A stretch of DNA of 64,000 nt from Filobasidium wieringae (GCA_001600055.1 BCIV01000002.1:1377568-1441567), one strand, 5' to 3'. Positions 43,895-56,566 are shown, counted from the stretch's first letter. Notes: a model not told the origin generated them from the sequence alone. Made by a program: numbers and translations.

Positions 43895-46800
43895 ATGTCA
43901 GACGTGGACCAAGCGTTTCGGAGAGGCAGCAGCAGTCTGAGGTCAAATCAGACACGTCGGACAGCATGTCAATACTGTCACCGTAGAAAGGTTAGCAAAT
44001 ATCCGCTCAAACGTCTATAAAGGCACCTATAAAGTCTTTGGTTTTATCATTAGATGAAATGCGATATGATTCTTCCAAGATGTGCAAACTGTGTCACTGC
44101 TAACAAGGAATGCTCCGAGATAGCTCGAGTAAGCCGACCGAGGTCAGTCAAAGGGATAACCCAATTACAGTATCGTCGAAATCGACTTGCACTTATACGG
44201 TTTCAGCTTCAGGCCTACTCACGGTCAGATAGACAAGCTTGGAGATGAGTTATATCGCTTGAAGACCTTCATGCGCCGGCTCGTCCGATTGACACCTCAA
44301 GAATCGCATCAAGCAGTTACCACGTGGGCCAGAACTGAAGAGCTTCCTGATACAGAAGATCAACATTATCTGAATGGCCGCCAAGAAGACGGTCTAAATA
44401 GACAATCAACTTATCAACCAAGTGCAGCCGAGACTGGATCTGGAAGGCAAATGAGTACGGATTTCGGAGGATTCGAGATGACGATGGACGGCACAGACGG
44501 GGAAGACGGATTACAGACGGATTTCGATGCGATCCGGATGTCGCCTGATCAGACTCAGCATCCACATACGGAGCCAGATCGAGACGTTAATCAGTAAGAA
44601 ATGCTTTTGCCGTTCACACCCGAGAACGCTAATGCTGATTCGGGGCTCGGAATACCTGCAGTCGGACGGTACCGTATGGCCCTACTTCAGCCTTTTTTGA
44701 CGACACGAACAATCTTGATATCCATCCCACTACAGTCTTGCCATCCATATCGGAGGATGACATGCAAGACAGAGTGACAGCAGAATGTGCTGAACAAAGG
44801 CATTGCGAGATGGTCAATCTCGCCTCTGGCACACTAGATTGTGAGTTGGGAGAGCGAAAATAGTCCGCTATAAGTGCTTAGTGTGTTGTCCCTCTATCAA
44901 AGGTGATGATGTCCCTCCGGATCTTGCCATGCATTTACTGGCTTTGCACTGGAATCGCCAGCATTTTGCGTTTCTCATCACATATCGCCCTTGTAAGCTG
45001 TGACCTCTTTACGCTTCTAGGAAACTCACTGATTGATGCGATCTGGCGTAGTGTTCACTAGGGATATGGCTTCCCAGGGTCCCTACTTCTCGAAATTGTT
45101 ACTCAATGCCATATTCTTCTCCGTATCGAAGTTTTCCAGCCGGGTGGACGTATATGACGATCCAGCGGATCAGAAGACAGCTGGATTAAGGTTCCTCCGT
45201 CGAGTAAAAGACCTGATGGGACAAGCTTTGGACCAATCGTCCATCCCTACGATACAGGCCATGCTGCTTCTTTCCAGTTCGCTGTTCGCTGTAGGGAACT
45301 CGTCGGCAGCTTGGCTCTATAGCGGGATAGCGTTCAGGATGATCCTCGATCTAGGTATGCCTATCAATCTCTTGATGCGTATTATGTACTGATGTAGACC
45401 GGTTGACCAGGACTTCATCACGATGTTTTGTCTCGAGCAGATGCCATGTCAGTTTTACAGCCTGGCGAGATCGAGATCAGAAGACGAATCGTCTGGTCAG
45501 CTTTCGGTAGGTGAAAGGGTTATCGATATCAATAAGGCATCGTCTCAAGATCATCGCTCAGTTCTCGACAAGATTATCTCCCTATACCAAGGAAGATCTG
45601 TGTCGTTTCCCGACAGCCAAATGCATGTGCCGCATCGGTTCTTCGATGTGTATGAAGAGCTCGAACTATGGACACCATTCGCATTCGGCGGTTCTCGTCG
45701 ATATAAAGGATCACCTGCAAGGGCGATCAGCACGTTCAAATCCTTGTGCTCTTTATCAGTATTGTTGGTCCGTCTGCGGCGTTCTGACTTCCTTATTCAC
45801 TCGATCTAAGCTGACTTTGTTACTACGTTACCGACTGCAGGGACATATCATCACCGACATATACTCCGACCACAAGGTCAAACAACCTCACGACAGGATG
45901 AAGCTGCTTTCGACGAACCTCGATCGATGGAACGACTGCCTTCCCCTTCAGATTCGATTCGATCCTACCTGCCAAGAAGACCCGGCCCCACCACCGCACG
46001 TTTTCTCCCTCCAGTCAGTGTGAATCGACCGAATTGCGGCATATTCTACAGCTGATGCCGATCTGTAGTCTGCTGTACCATACCTCAGTGATTCTACTGC
46101 ATAGGCCTTTCGTAGAAGTGAGTCTGCCGATGAGTCCGTTCGATAAGGTCGGCTGACGCATAGCACTCGTTCCAGGCTGGTCATCACCATCACAGTGACG
46201 AGAGTGTTGTCGCAACCAGCTGGGCAAAGTGCGAATCCGCCGCAAAGGCGGCAATCTCCATCCTCCGTCGATATCGGGAAACGTTCACATTAGCTAGAGC
46301 TCCTTACTTGATAGTAAGTGCGAAGGAGTGTTTAAGCATCACCACAAGCCTGACTTCAGGATTAACGTTGGTCCTATTCATAAAGTCCTATACCGTATAT
46401 GTAGCTGCTACCATTCACGTACGAATTGTTGCGCAGCGCGGCACTAGGTGTGAAGCCGCAAGACTATTAGAGACCTGTTTGCAGGCATTGAAGGAGAATT
46501 CTGCTACAAATCCGGGAGTTGAAAAAATGTACGGAGTCATCTGCAAAGTGATGAATCGGTTGAACGTAGTTTTGACTCCCGTCGATCTTGAGCAAACGAC
46601 CATTGGTGAGACTCATTATCTATGCTTCTGCCATTTCCCGACCTAATGTTGTTCTGGGATTTCAGATACTGGAGAAGAAGTGGATCTAAACTCTGTGGAT
46701 ATCAGTGCTATCATCCGGTCAGTTCTGGCAGTAGAAGTGATTCATCTGATCCGTCGCTTTGCTAATGATTGGCGTGACCATCTGGTCTGGCAGGTCTTTC

Positions 46801-46911
46801 GGCTGGGAAGAGATGCTTGACCAACCCTTACCAATCGCAGCAGACCCAAACGCCGGAGTCCAGTGGCATCCTGAACAGATGGACAGTCTCTATGGATTCT
46901 TTGGTCTCTAG
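43895..46911 (+). CDS. Zn2Cys6 fungal transcription factor
   Basis: Nuclear regulator. The start MSDVDQAFRGSSS at 43895 leads to the zinc cluster ACQYCHRRK (end of exon 1), MKCDMILPRCANCVTANKEC (exon 2), with canonical spacing C-x2-C-x6-C-x6-C-x2-C-x6-C. A linker with a coiled-coil-like helix follows (GQIDKLGDELYRLKTFMRRL). An acidic Asp/Gly-rich segment precedes the fungal-specific domain: PPDLAMHLLALHWNRQHFAFLITYRP, FTRDMASQGPYFSKLLLNAIF, AMLLLSSSLFAVGNSSAAWLYSGIAFRMILDLG. The last exon ends DSLYGFFGL. About ten exons; those at 45.4-46.3 kb are approximate. Convergent with the PrpF-family gene (95 bp apart). The likely local regulator of the carrier/isomerase/MFS genes around it. Confidence 0.85.
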
Positions 46912-47006
46912 GCATCACAACGCCCAACAGTATACCGTTCAGCGCGACCGACAGGGGAAGGTCACCGGAATTTGATACAACACAATATAACGGTCTACAT
47001 GACTTC

Positions 47007-48410
47007 CTATCGAGTCAAATACATCACTTGGCCTTTCATAAGGCGTCTGGCAGTCCTGAAGACGCTGCCACTCTTCACCTCGACTTTCCCGCTAGAAGGG
47101 TCAAGACAAATGGAGCTGGACGTTGCCAGCATGCCGCCTCCATGGCCTATTATGAGCGGTTCATCTGGCAATCTCGCTTTCACACATCGGTTCGTTACGG
47201 TGCCCGGGATTGCGCATGCGGATGCAAGGCAGATGGCTCCAGTCATCTGTAAGGTCGGATGGGGCATTCCCATCGAGAAAGGTCGGACCGAAATATGAAT
47301 ATCTTCGCCAGATATGTTGCGTCCCGATGCTGTCACGTATGACATGGAAGACGAAACGATCGCTATTTTGGGAGTTCCCATCCTTGCGCGAGCTTCTGTC
47401 ATATCAGTTGTGAGACCCATCCGCATCGAAGCTTGAGCCCGGATGTCCATCAGGACCTCCGTTTTGTCGAGAAGCGCGTCTCCTGTCTCTGCCCCTGTCA
47501 ACCCCAGTTCGCTCGCTGCGATGAAAACGAAAGGATTGGCGGAATCGACGCAAGATACCTCGTATTCCATTCCTTTGACAGTGAACTTCTCGACTACGCT
47601 GCCAGTAGGTAAAAGCGTTCCAGTCATCGCACCGGCAGGATCGAGGAAGTCTAATTTAACAGCTGAACCGGCTGGCTGAACTCCATCGATCAGGGTAGTT
47701 CCATACTCCACTGGCAATTTGCCATGGACGGTGAAAGTGCTATGGATGATTGCACCAGTGTTCACGCTGGATATAAGGTCACAACGTAAACACAAGCACT
47801 ATTATAAACTCGAGGCTATGGCTTACTTGTATATCCGGACGGTCATATCATGACGGGACTTGTCTTTGACCGGGACCATGCCTTCTCTGCCGTGGGAATA
47901 TGCTGGGTCAACACTCTCCCAGGTGGGGTTCGTTAAAAAATCCGCACATACTCGACAGCGTAAGGACCAACACCAGTGGAGATGTTCCCGCAATTGCCGG
48001 AGAAATCAAGCTTGGTTCCGTTTACCGGTACTACGTGACTCTTAGCATTAGTGTTCCCTGTGCTTCAACTTCACTTAACAAACAAGACTCCCGGACTGAC
48101 CTTGAATGAATAGGTAGTCGACATCCGCGTCCGGTCGGGCTGAAGGGCAAATTACAGCGACCTTCGACTGAGTACTGACTCCGCCTCCCATCCCATCCAG
48201 CTGTTTCAAATAAGGGTCTGGAGATCCCATCGCGCCGAGTATGATAGCACCCCATTGAGAGCGATCTTCGGGCAAGTCTGCTAGGTTGAGAAACAAACCC
48301 TTAGATGTTCCCGCTCGCATGAGAACGGCTGAGAGCTGCATGCGGCGAGGCTCGACAAGCACATTTTCTGGCGAAGCTATGATATCGATAGGATAAGTTT
48401 GGACCGGCAT
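47007..48410 (-). CDS. PrpF-superfamily isomerase (methylaconitate / aconitate-delta isomerase / oxalomesaconate tautomerase type)
   Basis: Cofactor-free isomerase moving a double bond in an unsaturated tricarboxylate. The start at 48410 reads MPVQTYPIDIIAS. The family hallmark MRAGTSKGLFLNLADLPEDR follows, then ILGAMGSPDPYLKQLDGMGGG and STQSKVAVI. A middle exon gives GNCGNISTGVGPYAVE, the conserved cysteine-containing CGN loop. Later: VNTGAIIHSTFTV, GVQPAGSAVKLDFLDPAG, VDSANPFVFIAASELGL, and a C-terminal SMGMPHPTLQMTGAICLASA. About three exons, 455 residues or so. The superfamily includes bacterial PrpF, GalD and the fungal aconitate-delta-isomerase Adi1. Which reaction applies is not readable from sequence alone. 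Divergent from a quinate-permease-like MFS gene. Confidence 0.9.
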
Positions 48411-48859
48411 GTTGAATATGGTTACATTGCAGCTGCGACTGCTTGGTGCATAGTTCGATTTCAGTTGTGCCTACATATGGACAGTCTGTGCGAATGAGCT
48501 CTAGGCCGGACGGTATCATAGCCGAATCGACACATGATGCTCCTCTAAAGTTCAGGTGCCCGCCCTGCTGTGAGACCGCTTGCGGACGCTCATATTCCGT
48601 CGCCCCGGACTTGCGCCTCGCGGGAACGGACAACGACTCGCCGCGGGACGTCGACACCTTTCACTTGGGCAGATCACAGATTCTTCCTACAAATCTCGAA
48701 CAAGCTATAAGGACAACCCCACCCCCACATTTCTGGAGTCCCAAGTAGAAGACATGTTTCATTGCCATCAGCCACCGATCCTCGGAACTTCAATCGAACA
48801 AGACTCGCTTTAATTTAACCTTTATTTCTACACCCGATCTTGATCTTATCATCCCGAAA
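48411..48859. promoter_or_regulatory. Divergent promoter, PrpF-family isomerase / MFS transporter
   Basis: 449 bp with several CGG triplets: CGG-N12-CCG near 48508, the CGG-N11-CCG dyad at 48583-48599, and further CGG copies to 48645. A forward frame (48443-48748) covers it but has no domain. Confidence 0.6.
48583..48599. promoter_or_regulatory. CGG-N11-CCG dyad between isomerase and MFS genes
   Basis: CGGA-N9-TCCG: 4-bp arms, CGG to CCG spacing of 11, about 170 bp upstream of the isomerase start and 260 bp upstream of the MFS start. Confidence 0.4.
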
Positions 48860-51070
48860 ATGGTTCGCCTACACAACCCGTTCCATGTTCAGACGGAAGT
48901 CAATGGAATCGCACCCCCTAAGGAGACGGTCAACTTCCGGATCATCATGCTTGGGCTTTTCGGAGCTTGTGCCGCATTGATGTATGGGTACGATCTTGGG
49001 TGAGTGCGGCAGGCATGGAGGATGTTGTAAATCAGAACTTGTCATATTGACTTGGCCATATTGTGCTGCTCGTTGGACAGATTCATTGGAGGGACGGTTA
49101 CTCTCAAAACTTTCCTCAAGGCCTTTGACATGCAACATGCCAGTACCAAAGATATCGACGCTTTCTCAAGCAATGTTGTATCAGTTTTTCAAGCTGGAGC
49201 CGTCTTTGGGGCACTTTTCACCTCTTTCGTCTCTGACCGCATTGGTCGACGCAAAGGTGAATTACGGACATGACCGAGACGCGGTATCGAGCAGAGACTG
49301 ACCGACTCCTGCGAATATGACACAGCCCTTATCCTCACTATCGGTGTCTACATCATCGGTGCTGTATTGATGACTGCAGCTTCTGGTGCAGCCGGAAAGG
49401 CTCTACTCTATGTTGGACGTATATTGACAGGGTGGAGCGTAGGAGCGAGCTCGATGCTTGTACCCATCTACGTTGCCGAATGCTCGCCTCAACACGTACG
49501 AGGCCGACTTGTTGGACTTTACGAAGTGGGAGTACAAGTCAGTCAATTTCTGCAGATATTAAGATGCATTGACCCTGACTGCCGCACGGCCAATGATCAG
49601 TTTGGGGTCATGTGGGGCTTTTGGGTTAACTACCTTGTGCTCAAAACTCAGAAAGGCGATGTGCAGTGGCGTCTTCCGATCGCTCTGCAGCTTCTTCCCG
49701 CTTTCGTGAGTTATTATCACTTATCAGTCTCGAAGCTACTTTGCTGATTCCGCTGCTTCTTGCTTATTGTCAGGTTGCCTTTATCGCATTATTCTTCCTG
49801 ACCGAAACTCCTCGATACTTGGTGAAACGCTATGGTTCGGAAGGTGGTAAGTTCGAGCAGAAAATAGTGCATAAGTATCGGTCCGATGATGACACTTACT
49901 TCTTTACAGCTTCAAAGGTCCTTTCCAAACTCCGCGGTCTTCCAGCCAATCATCCTTACGTTGTAGAAGAATTAGCTGGTATCACTTACCAAGTCGAAGC
50001 GGAACGATTGATCGTTGGACCCATGTCGGGAGTCGTAGCGCAAACATTTGCTAGAAGCAATTGGAGAAGGTTATTCACCGGAGTTATGATCAGTCAGTAG
50101 CACCTAAATCTAGAGGAGTTGATTCATCACTAATCCTCGGTCGGTGATTTCGATAGTGGTCTTCTTCCAGATGGCAGGTACGAACGCTGTCAACTATTAT
50201 TCGCCTCGTATCTTCCAGTCTCTTGGCTTGTCTGCCGCTTCCGCGAAAGTAAGAGCGCGATCCCAAATAGACTGACCAGAAGCTGATCCAGATTTATCAT
50301 CCTTTAGCTGTTTGCCACTGGCGTATACGGAGTCGTTCGATTTGTTGCTACCTTGATCGCGATGGTAGTCTTTACCGATCGTTTCGGTCGAGTCTCGATG
50401 ATCGTTACCGGAGGATCGATCATGGCAGCATGCATGTGGATTGTTGGGTCTCTAATCAAAGCTTTCCCGCCTGTTACTGGACAAGAAGAAATTCAAGCTG
50501 GACAATACGCTGCGATCGTTTTCATCTTCCTCTGGGCGGTTGCTTTCTGTTTCTCGGTAAGCTGCCCTTGAAGCTTACCTCTTTACATGACCTGAGCTTA
50601 CGGGTCCATTCCGGTTGGTGCTCCAGTACGCGGGTATCCCTTGGATCTACTGCGCTGAGATTTTCCCTCTCCGTATTCGAACCTTCTGTATGGCTATCTG
50701 TACCGCCACTCATTGGGCTTTCAATCTCATGCTTGCCAAAGCCACACCATACATGCTGAGCAATTTAGGATTCGGCACTTATTTCGTCTTTGCGGCATGT
50801 GTGAGTTCTGCTTCACGATCCCGGCATCCACATCGATTCGTAACGCTAATGTCGTCAAGTTCCGTGCTCTCGCAGACCACCGTCGGAGCGGTCTGGCAAT
50901 TCTTCTGCATGCCTGAGACGCGCGGTAAATCGTTGGAGGAGATCGAGGTCCTTTTCTCATCTCGGCCCGGGGGCGATACTGCTAGCGTCGATAGGAACTC
51001 TATGCTCGAACCAGGACACATGGACGATGAGAAGAAAGACTTTGAGACTTCTCATCAAGAAAACGCCTGA
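48860..51070 (+). CDS. MFS transporter, quinate permease / sugar porter type
   Basis: Plasma-membrane carrier in about eleven exons. The start MVRLHNPFHVQTEV at 48860 precedes TM1 MLGLFGACAALMYGYDLG. The next exon continues FIGGTVTLKTFLKAF, then SDRIGRRK, GRILTGWSVGASSMLVPIYV, ECSPQHVRGRLVGLYE, and VMWGFWVNYLVLKT with DVQWRLPIALQLLPA, a pattern typical of QutD-like quinate permeases. Then FFLTETPRYLVKRYG, a soluble loop, MAGTNAVNYYSPRIFQSLGL (TM7), YAGIPWIYCAEIFPLRIRTF (TM10), and PETRGKSLEEIEVLF. The acidic tail ends TSHQENA. Substrate candidates are quinate-like or other carboxylated ring compounds; a plain sugar is not excluded. It shares a promoter with the PrpF-family gene. Confidence 0.88.
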
Positions 51071-51330
51071 TCGATGGAGGATCTTACGATGTACAACGTA
51101 ATGTAAAAGCCAAGGGATTTGCGTTCAGTTTTGTGAATGTATAGTAGTGGAAAATCATGAATGTCGGTACCCCTTTGAATGATTCCTCACCCTCTCATCG
51201 GCTCCATCGCGCAGGTCGATGCTCGACACGACAAGTGCTATCTGTAGACTTGCGATATCGACCCCATTCCCCCGAGATCTGAAATACCACCCCCGATGAT
51301 ATTGATACGTTGACGATCATGAAGTCGCGA

Positions 51331-52523
51331 TCAACCTGCCCCAGTCCCGAATTTGCTCTGAGCCATCTGCCTGAACATAGCCATGGTCTGGTCATCCTTC
51401 GCCTTCATCTCCTGTAGCCGATCCGACATCCCAGCGCGTCGATCGTTATCGAATTGTCCTCTCCTTTCCTGCCTTTTAGCTGCAGCTGCTTCTCTGCGAG
51501 CCAGCCTGTGAGATAAAGCGAGATTAGGCATCGAGCACATAAGGTTGAGCGATGGAACGGAGCTCACGCTTGTTTGAAATCGTTCCCTCCACCCATCAAG
51601 GTTCCTTCATCTACTTCCAAACCTCCGGCCATATCCCGTTCCCTATATTGTCTGTTCTCTGCATTTGTGGCTCGTCTTTCTTCCATCTTTCCCTCTCTTC
51701 CTCCAGATTTGGGGGCCATCTCATCTGCGCGGGTGAAAGCACGATTACGTTCGGCTTTGCGTTCACGAGCGAGGTCTTCTTGTTGTTGTTCCAGCGCAAG
51801 TTGACGATCCGTGTGACTGGCTGAGAAGGAAGTAGTGGTGGGCATGGTAGGACCGATCGAGCGGCTTGGTAAAGAAGGTCCTGCTATGAGTCTGGAAGGA
51901 CCGGCGGAGCTTGAGCCAACCCCGTGAGTGGCTTTGTTCACTTCATCCCTCAACCTGTCCAGCTCTTTGGGATCTACTTTCGATCGATTGCTCGCAAAGG
52001 ACCATTTATATGCCGTTTGTGTTGCTGCTGGAGCAGAGGTGAAGGAGTTGGAATGGTAATATTGAACAGGGAGGACGAGATTATTCCATCGCTTGACGAA
52101 CTTTTTGAAGTATTTCGTTGCTGCTTCACCGGATATCTCGTCCATATACTTGATGAAGTCCCGTTGTCAGAACAGCTTGCAAACGGAGATCAAGTATCGC
52201 TCACCTTCCCTTTCTCTTCCCGCAACCAGACTTTGAACTCGGCCAATTTCAAGCTAATTTCGGACGTCGATCAATCCTGTGCGAATACCATTGATTAACA
52301 GTACAATCACTCACAAATAATCATCAGCGTCAATCTCTCTCTGTCCAACATCCTTTAAGCTCTTGATAGTCCGTTTCTCATCACCATCCCTTTCCTCGTC
52401 TCTGTCACGAGAGTCGTCTCTTCGCCTGGTCGACCTGGTTTTGGTGTCTTCTCGCGAGTCGTCCCTGCGATGTCTGTCTCTACGACGTTCTGGGGATCGT
52501 GAACGAGATCTTCTACTTGGCAT
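51331..52523 (-). CDS. SCI1-like nuclear protein (RS-rich N-terminus, GPALPP-like motifs)
   Basis: Small nuclear protein resembling the plant style cell-cycle inhibitor 1 / GPALPP1 group. The start MPSRRSRSRSPERRRDRHRR is an Arg-Ser-rich tract, as in splicing-associated proteins. DADDYF joins LKLAEFKVWLREEKGK across an intron, then YMDEISGEAATKYFKKFVKRWNN: the family's DDYFxKNxEFxxWLKEEK and FVxxWN signatures. Then TAYKWSF, a GPSLPSRSIGPTMP motif, a long charged coiled-coil-like helix (ALEQQQEDLARERKAERNRA), and EEGTLMGGG-type end DEGTLMGGGNDFK. It ends SKFGTGAG. Four exons. Probably housekeeping; a role in splicing or cell cycle is inference. Confidence 0.78.
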
Positions 52524-52755
52524 GATCTAGCGTAGTGTATGGGGAAGGAGAAGAGCTAGCAGAGTAATGTAAGGAAGACAGTGTGTATGATTGCTGAGAA
52601 GAACAAGCATGCTCGGTGACGATTGCTTGCGCTGTCACGTGAATGGATTGGGGTCTTCGTATTCAACAAGGTCAACTCGAAGCTCGTATGTCTTGCTAGA
52701 TCGTATACTATCGCCGGAAGTTGAACCATCTAAGGCTCTACATAAGAATTCCATC

Positions 52756-55111
52756 ATGGGAAAGAAATCCAGCGACTCGAAAGCGGCGACGAAGCTAGCA
52801 AAGAAGGAAAAACAAGCTACCAAAGCAAGTCGAGCTGATATTGTGTCATGCTTGATCTATGCTAACCTTTCCTACTAAACGACAGAGTGCCAAAGCAGAA
52901 AGAAAGTTGGCTGGGAAAGGAAAAGGAAAGGAAGAGAACTTGGAAGATATCTTGGCTCAGGTAGGAGATACTCTATATCCAGACAATATAACACTCACTA
53001 CATTTCACGCAACAACATCGGACTGTACAGTTTCAAGAAGATTGGAAAAAGGTCGGTCGTCAACCCTAATTCTCATACCTGCTGACATGTCTTACGTTTG
53101 TGAATTGTCACAGCAACATACGGTCAAAGACGAGGTTCAAGGTGGTGCTCCAAGTCGTCGTGCAGCGGCAACACTGACAGCTTACGGGGATCATCTTTGG
53201 TTAATTGGAGGAGGTATGTCTAATGAACAACCAAGACGGACAAAACTATAAAATGCCCATCTGGCTCTTGCAGAATACTTTGACGGCCGAAAGGCTCACT
53301 TCTAGTACGTTAAATTATGGCGTCGAGCACGACCGGTCTTGACACCCTCTCCTCATCAAAAGCAACGACTCCTTCCGCTACTCTCCGGACCGCAACGAAT
53401 GGCGTCTCTATACGTCCCCTACGGCTCCCTCTCCCCGCTCAGCCCACGCAGTCGTACCTCTCTCAAAAGAAGGAGGTCAACTCTGGCTATTTGGAGGAGA
53501 GTATTCATCATCGAACCAAACCAACTTTCTTCATTATCGAGACTTGTGGTGTTTCACCGTGAAAGATCATACATGGCAGAAGATCGAGGCGGGAGGAAAG
53601 GGACCTTCGGCGAGGAGCGGCCATAGGATGGCAGTTTGGAAACAGTATATCGTTCTGTTTGGAGGTTTCCAGGACACGGGTATCAAGAGTGAGCTCGTTT
53701 TCGTGCACTGTACCGGGTATGAACATCGCTAATTACACGTCTGTGATTACGTTGCAGCGACTTACCTATCCGACTTATGGCTGTTCGATACCGAGAATTA
53801 CAAATGGAAACAAATTGAAGTCAAGGATACCAAACGAGCTCCAGGGTGAGTTGGAATTGAATGCCCAAGATCGACAATCATCGAGGACTGAAGGCATCGA
53901 ATACGCTACTAGCCCACGGTCTGGATTCTCAATGATCCCTTGTCCAGAGGGCATTATTGTCTATGGTAAGCGGTTATTCTCGCTCATATACTTACTATAC
54001 ATAGTCAAGCTGACTTTGACCGATGATCTCAGGCGGTTACAAGAAAGAGTACACTGGAGGTAAAAACTTCATCGGCCTCGCTCTCGACGACATGTGGACT
54101 CTGAAGTAAGTGAAGGGACACTTCGATATCGTCATTTATTCTCTATTCAGCTGAGAAGTCTCGCATCAGGATGGATGCAGATCTCACTAAAGTCGCTTGG
54201 GAAAAAAGGAAAAAAGGAGGTCTAGCTCCTTCCTCCCGCTCGGGTTGCTCCATGACGCACTGGAGCAGCAAGGGTATGGGAGTCTTGTTTGGTGGCGTTC
54301 ACGACGAGGAGGAGAAGGAGGATATGAAAAGCGTGTTTTATAACGATCTGTGAGTTTCCAGTCTCACGTGCGGCGAGCAAAAAGCAAGCACTGACCCTTG
54401 TCGTCCATTCTCGCAGCTTCTCATACAACCCAGCAACCAACAAGTGGAGCATGGTGACTCTACAAGCGAAGAAGAAGAAAGCCGGAGGCGGGGGTGCAAA
54501 AGCTAAGAGGAAAGCCAGGGAGGCTAAAGCTTTGGCCGCTGCTCAGGCAGGTGGGGAGGGAGATGGAGACGTGGATATGGACGGTCCTCCCGCCGCAGTT
54601 CCTGAACCGGAGGAGAGCTCAGATGACGAGAGTGACGACGACCAGGTAAGACTTCGAGGAACAGGCCTATAGTCACGGATTCAGCTGATTTGATCGAGAG
54701 CAGACGGCGACTGGTGGTATGGAGGTCGACGAAGCAGGTCGGGCCGATCAGGGCAAGGTCCCTGAACCTCCTTTGACACGATATAATGCTATGATCGCTG
54801 TCCTCAAGAACACTTTCTACCTGTAAGTTGGTCCGATATATAAACTACACCTCGACTCATCCGCGTTTTCCTGTCACAGGTATGGAGGATCATGGGAGTC
54901 TCCACGCAGAGAATACACGCTGGACGATTTCCATACCTTGAACCTGGACAAGCGTGACGGATATGTGACACTCAAGCCGACCAACATCGATGACGAAGAT
55001 TGGCAGGGGAGTGATGACGAGGAAGAGATGGATGTGGAGGGTGAGGATGAAGGGGAAGGCGAAGACGAGAGTGAAGGGGATAGCGAAGACGACTCAGAAG
55101 AGGACGATTGA
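52756..55111 (+). CDS. Kelch-repeat protein, KEL3/KLHDC4-like
   Basis: Beta-propeller protein. The start MGKKSSDSKAATKLAKKEKQ is Lys-rich and helical, as in yeast KEL3 and human KLHDC4. A 21-nt exon (53031-53051) encodes FQEDWKK. Kelch blades: RRAAATLTAYGDHLWLIGGE, APSPRSAHAVVPL...QLWLFGGE, GPSARSGHRMAVWKQYIVLF, YLSDLWLFDTENYKWKQIE, ARSGFSMIP...IIVYGGY, SRSGCSMTHW...MGVLFGG, and LKNTFYLYGGSWE. A Lys/Ala-rich insert (about 54465-54560) precedes an acidic stretch. The C-terminus is a long Asp/Glu/Ser run ending EDSEEDD-like acid residues. About twelve exons. Divergent from the SCI1-like gene with only 232 bp between starts. Function in the family is poorly defined (ribosome biogenesis or nuclear scaffolding suggested). 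Confidence 0.88.
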
Positions 55112-56566
55112 ATTGCATTGCATAATTGTATCGATCAAGGCAAGGATTCAATGGTAGATATGTCCGCTCAGTGGGCAAGAAATCAAGCCTCTCATGTCCC
55201 AGACGGACCGAGTCGTGTTCTTTCACCCCACACCGTCCACGTCCCATGAACAAACCACCAACGAGAACGAAAGACGTCCTATGAAACCCTCCTCTCTCTT
55301 TGTTCCCCCTCTCTGACACTCTTCACATTGTCCGCTCGGTTCATATACCGCCTCCACCAGATCTAACGGGGAAAAGGTTGTTGCCCGAGCGTCCCCCGGT
55401 TGTAGAGGTTCCAAGGTGTAGAGCCCCCGCCCTTCGAGGTCAGAAGGATAAATCCTCCCTTCCCTTTTCCGAGCGGGAACAAGCGGAACCTCCGACAGAC
55501 CGAAGGATTGGGATAATTGTACGTCCAACATTTCACGCTACTCGTCCGGAACTGGGAGACGAGGGCGCTTGGCTTTATAACCTAGACGGGTTGTTGGCTT
55601 GTTCCTTTACGAAAGACGTTGCTTGGGGATTTCCTGCATCTTCCGGCTTGTTTGAGCGAGAGATGACAAGGAAGCAGTAACGTTCGTCTAGTTTCAAAAG
55701 CCTCGATTGTCCCTTCTCCGTCGACCATGGGGAGGTTCGTGAGAACCCTAGGAGGAGAAGAAGGGGTCGATTGGAATATGCGTCCTGCCTTACAGCCCGC
55801 TGCTCTGTGTCTTCTGAGCGGGGCCGTGCTAAAGGACTGAAGAGTGTTTATATTCGTGGATTCTTATCCGGGAAAGAGAAGGAGAAAAAGGAGGAAGGAC
55901 GAGTTCGTTCTTGTCGGTTGTTTGCTTGAGAGGCAGACGATATGAGGCTCACACCTTTTACTAGCTTTGGGCATCATTGCGGATGGGAATGGGATCGAGA
56001 TCGAGCAAGGAAAATAGAACGGGGAGAAGAAGAAATAGCAGGAAAGAGATCTGCAACGAAAAAACTGCAAAGTCAGTCGGCGTAAGCATGCAATCATCGC
56101 TGACCCTACTCACCTAGGCATTCGTACGTAGTCATTCGACCACCATGATCGCATACCCATGGTGGCCGAACAACTGTTTATGTACGGCTCTGCCACATGC
56201 CAGCTGGCAAAACGGTGACCAATAGCTTTGACGACCGAGGATCCCCAGTCAGCCGGATATAGCCAGATCGTAGACTACTTCCATGCTACACTGAGTGCGC
56301 TGGTGGCGTGCATTGTAAGCGTTCTTATGTTCCCGTTGTAACCTCCTGAAACTATTGTTGAGGACGATATTGTGGTAACAAGGTCGAGGTAACAAGGAAG
56401 GTCAGTGACATTAGACCTCAGACTCGTCGAGCCTTTTCTCAGCGCCGACTTTTGGTAGAACATTCGGACCGTTCATCGTCCATTATTGATGTAACCCTTG
56501 TCATTCTATACGTCATGGGCCAGCGTCGGCAAAGAATGGATAATCCCAATTACAACCGCAGATAAT
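55112..56566. other. Region with no confident gene
   Basis: 1,455 bp between the kelch gene and the membrane-protein gene. Open frames lie on both strands (55300-55680 forward; 55223-55531 and 55864-56097 reverse). On the reverse strand, a hydrophobic stretch near 56045-55990 (ISFLLFLLLPVLFSLLDLD) follows a plausible acceptor and could be a signal anchor of a small unannotated protein, but no complete reading could be built. Confidence 0.4.

Noticed and set aside
55223..55680. Opposed open frames downstream of the kelch gene
   Set aside because: Both strands open with Pro/Arg-rich products and no recognisable domain; no splice chain could be built.
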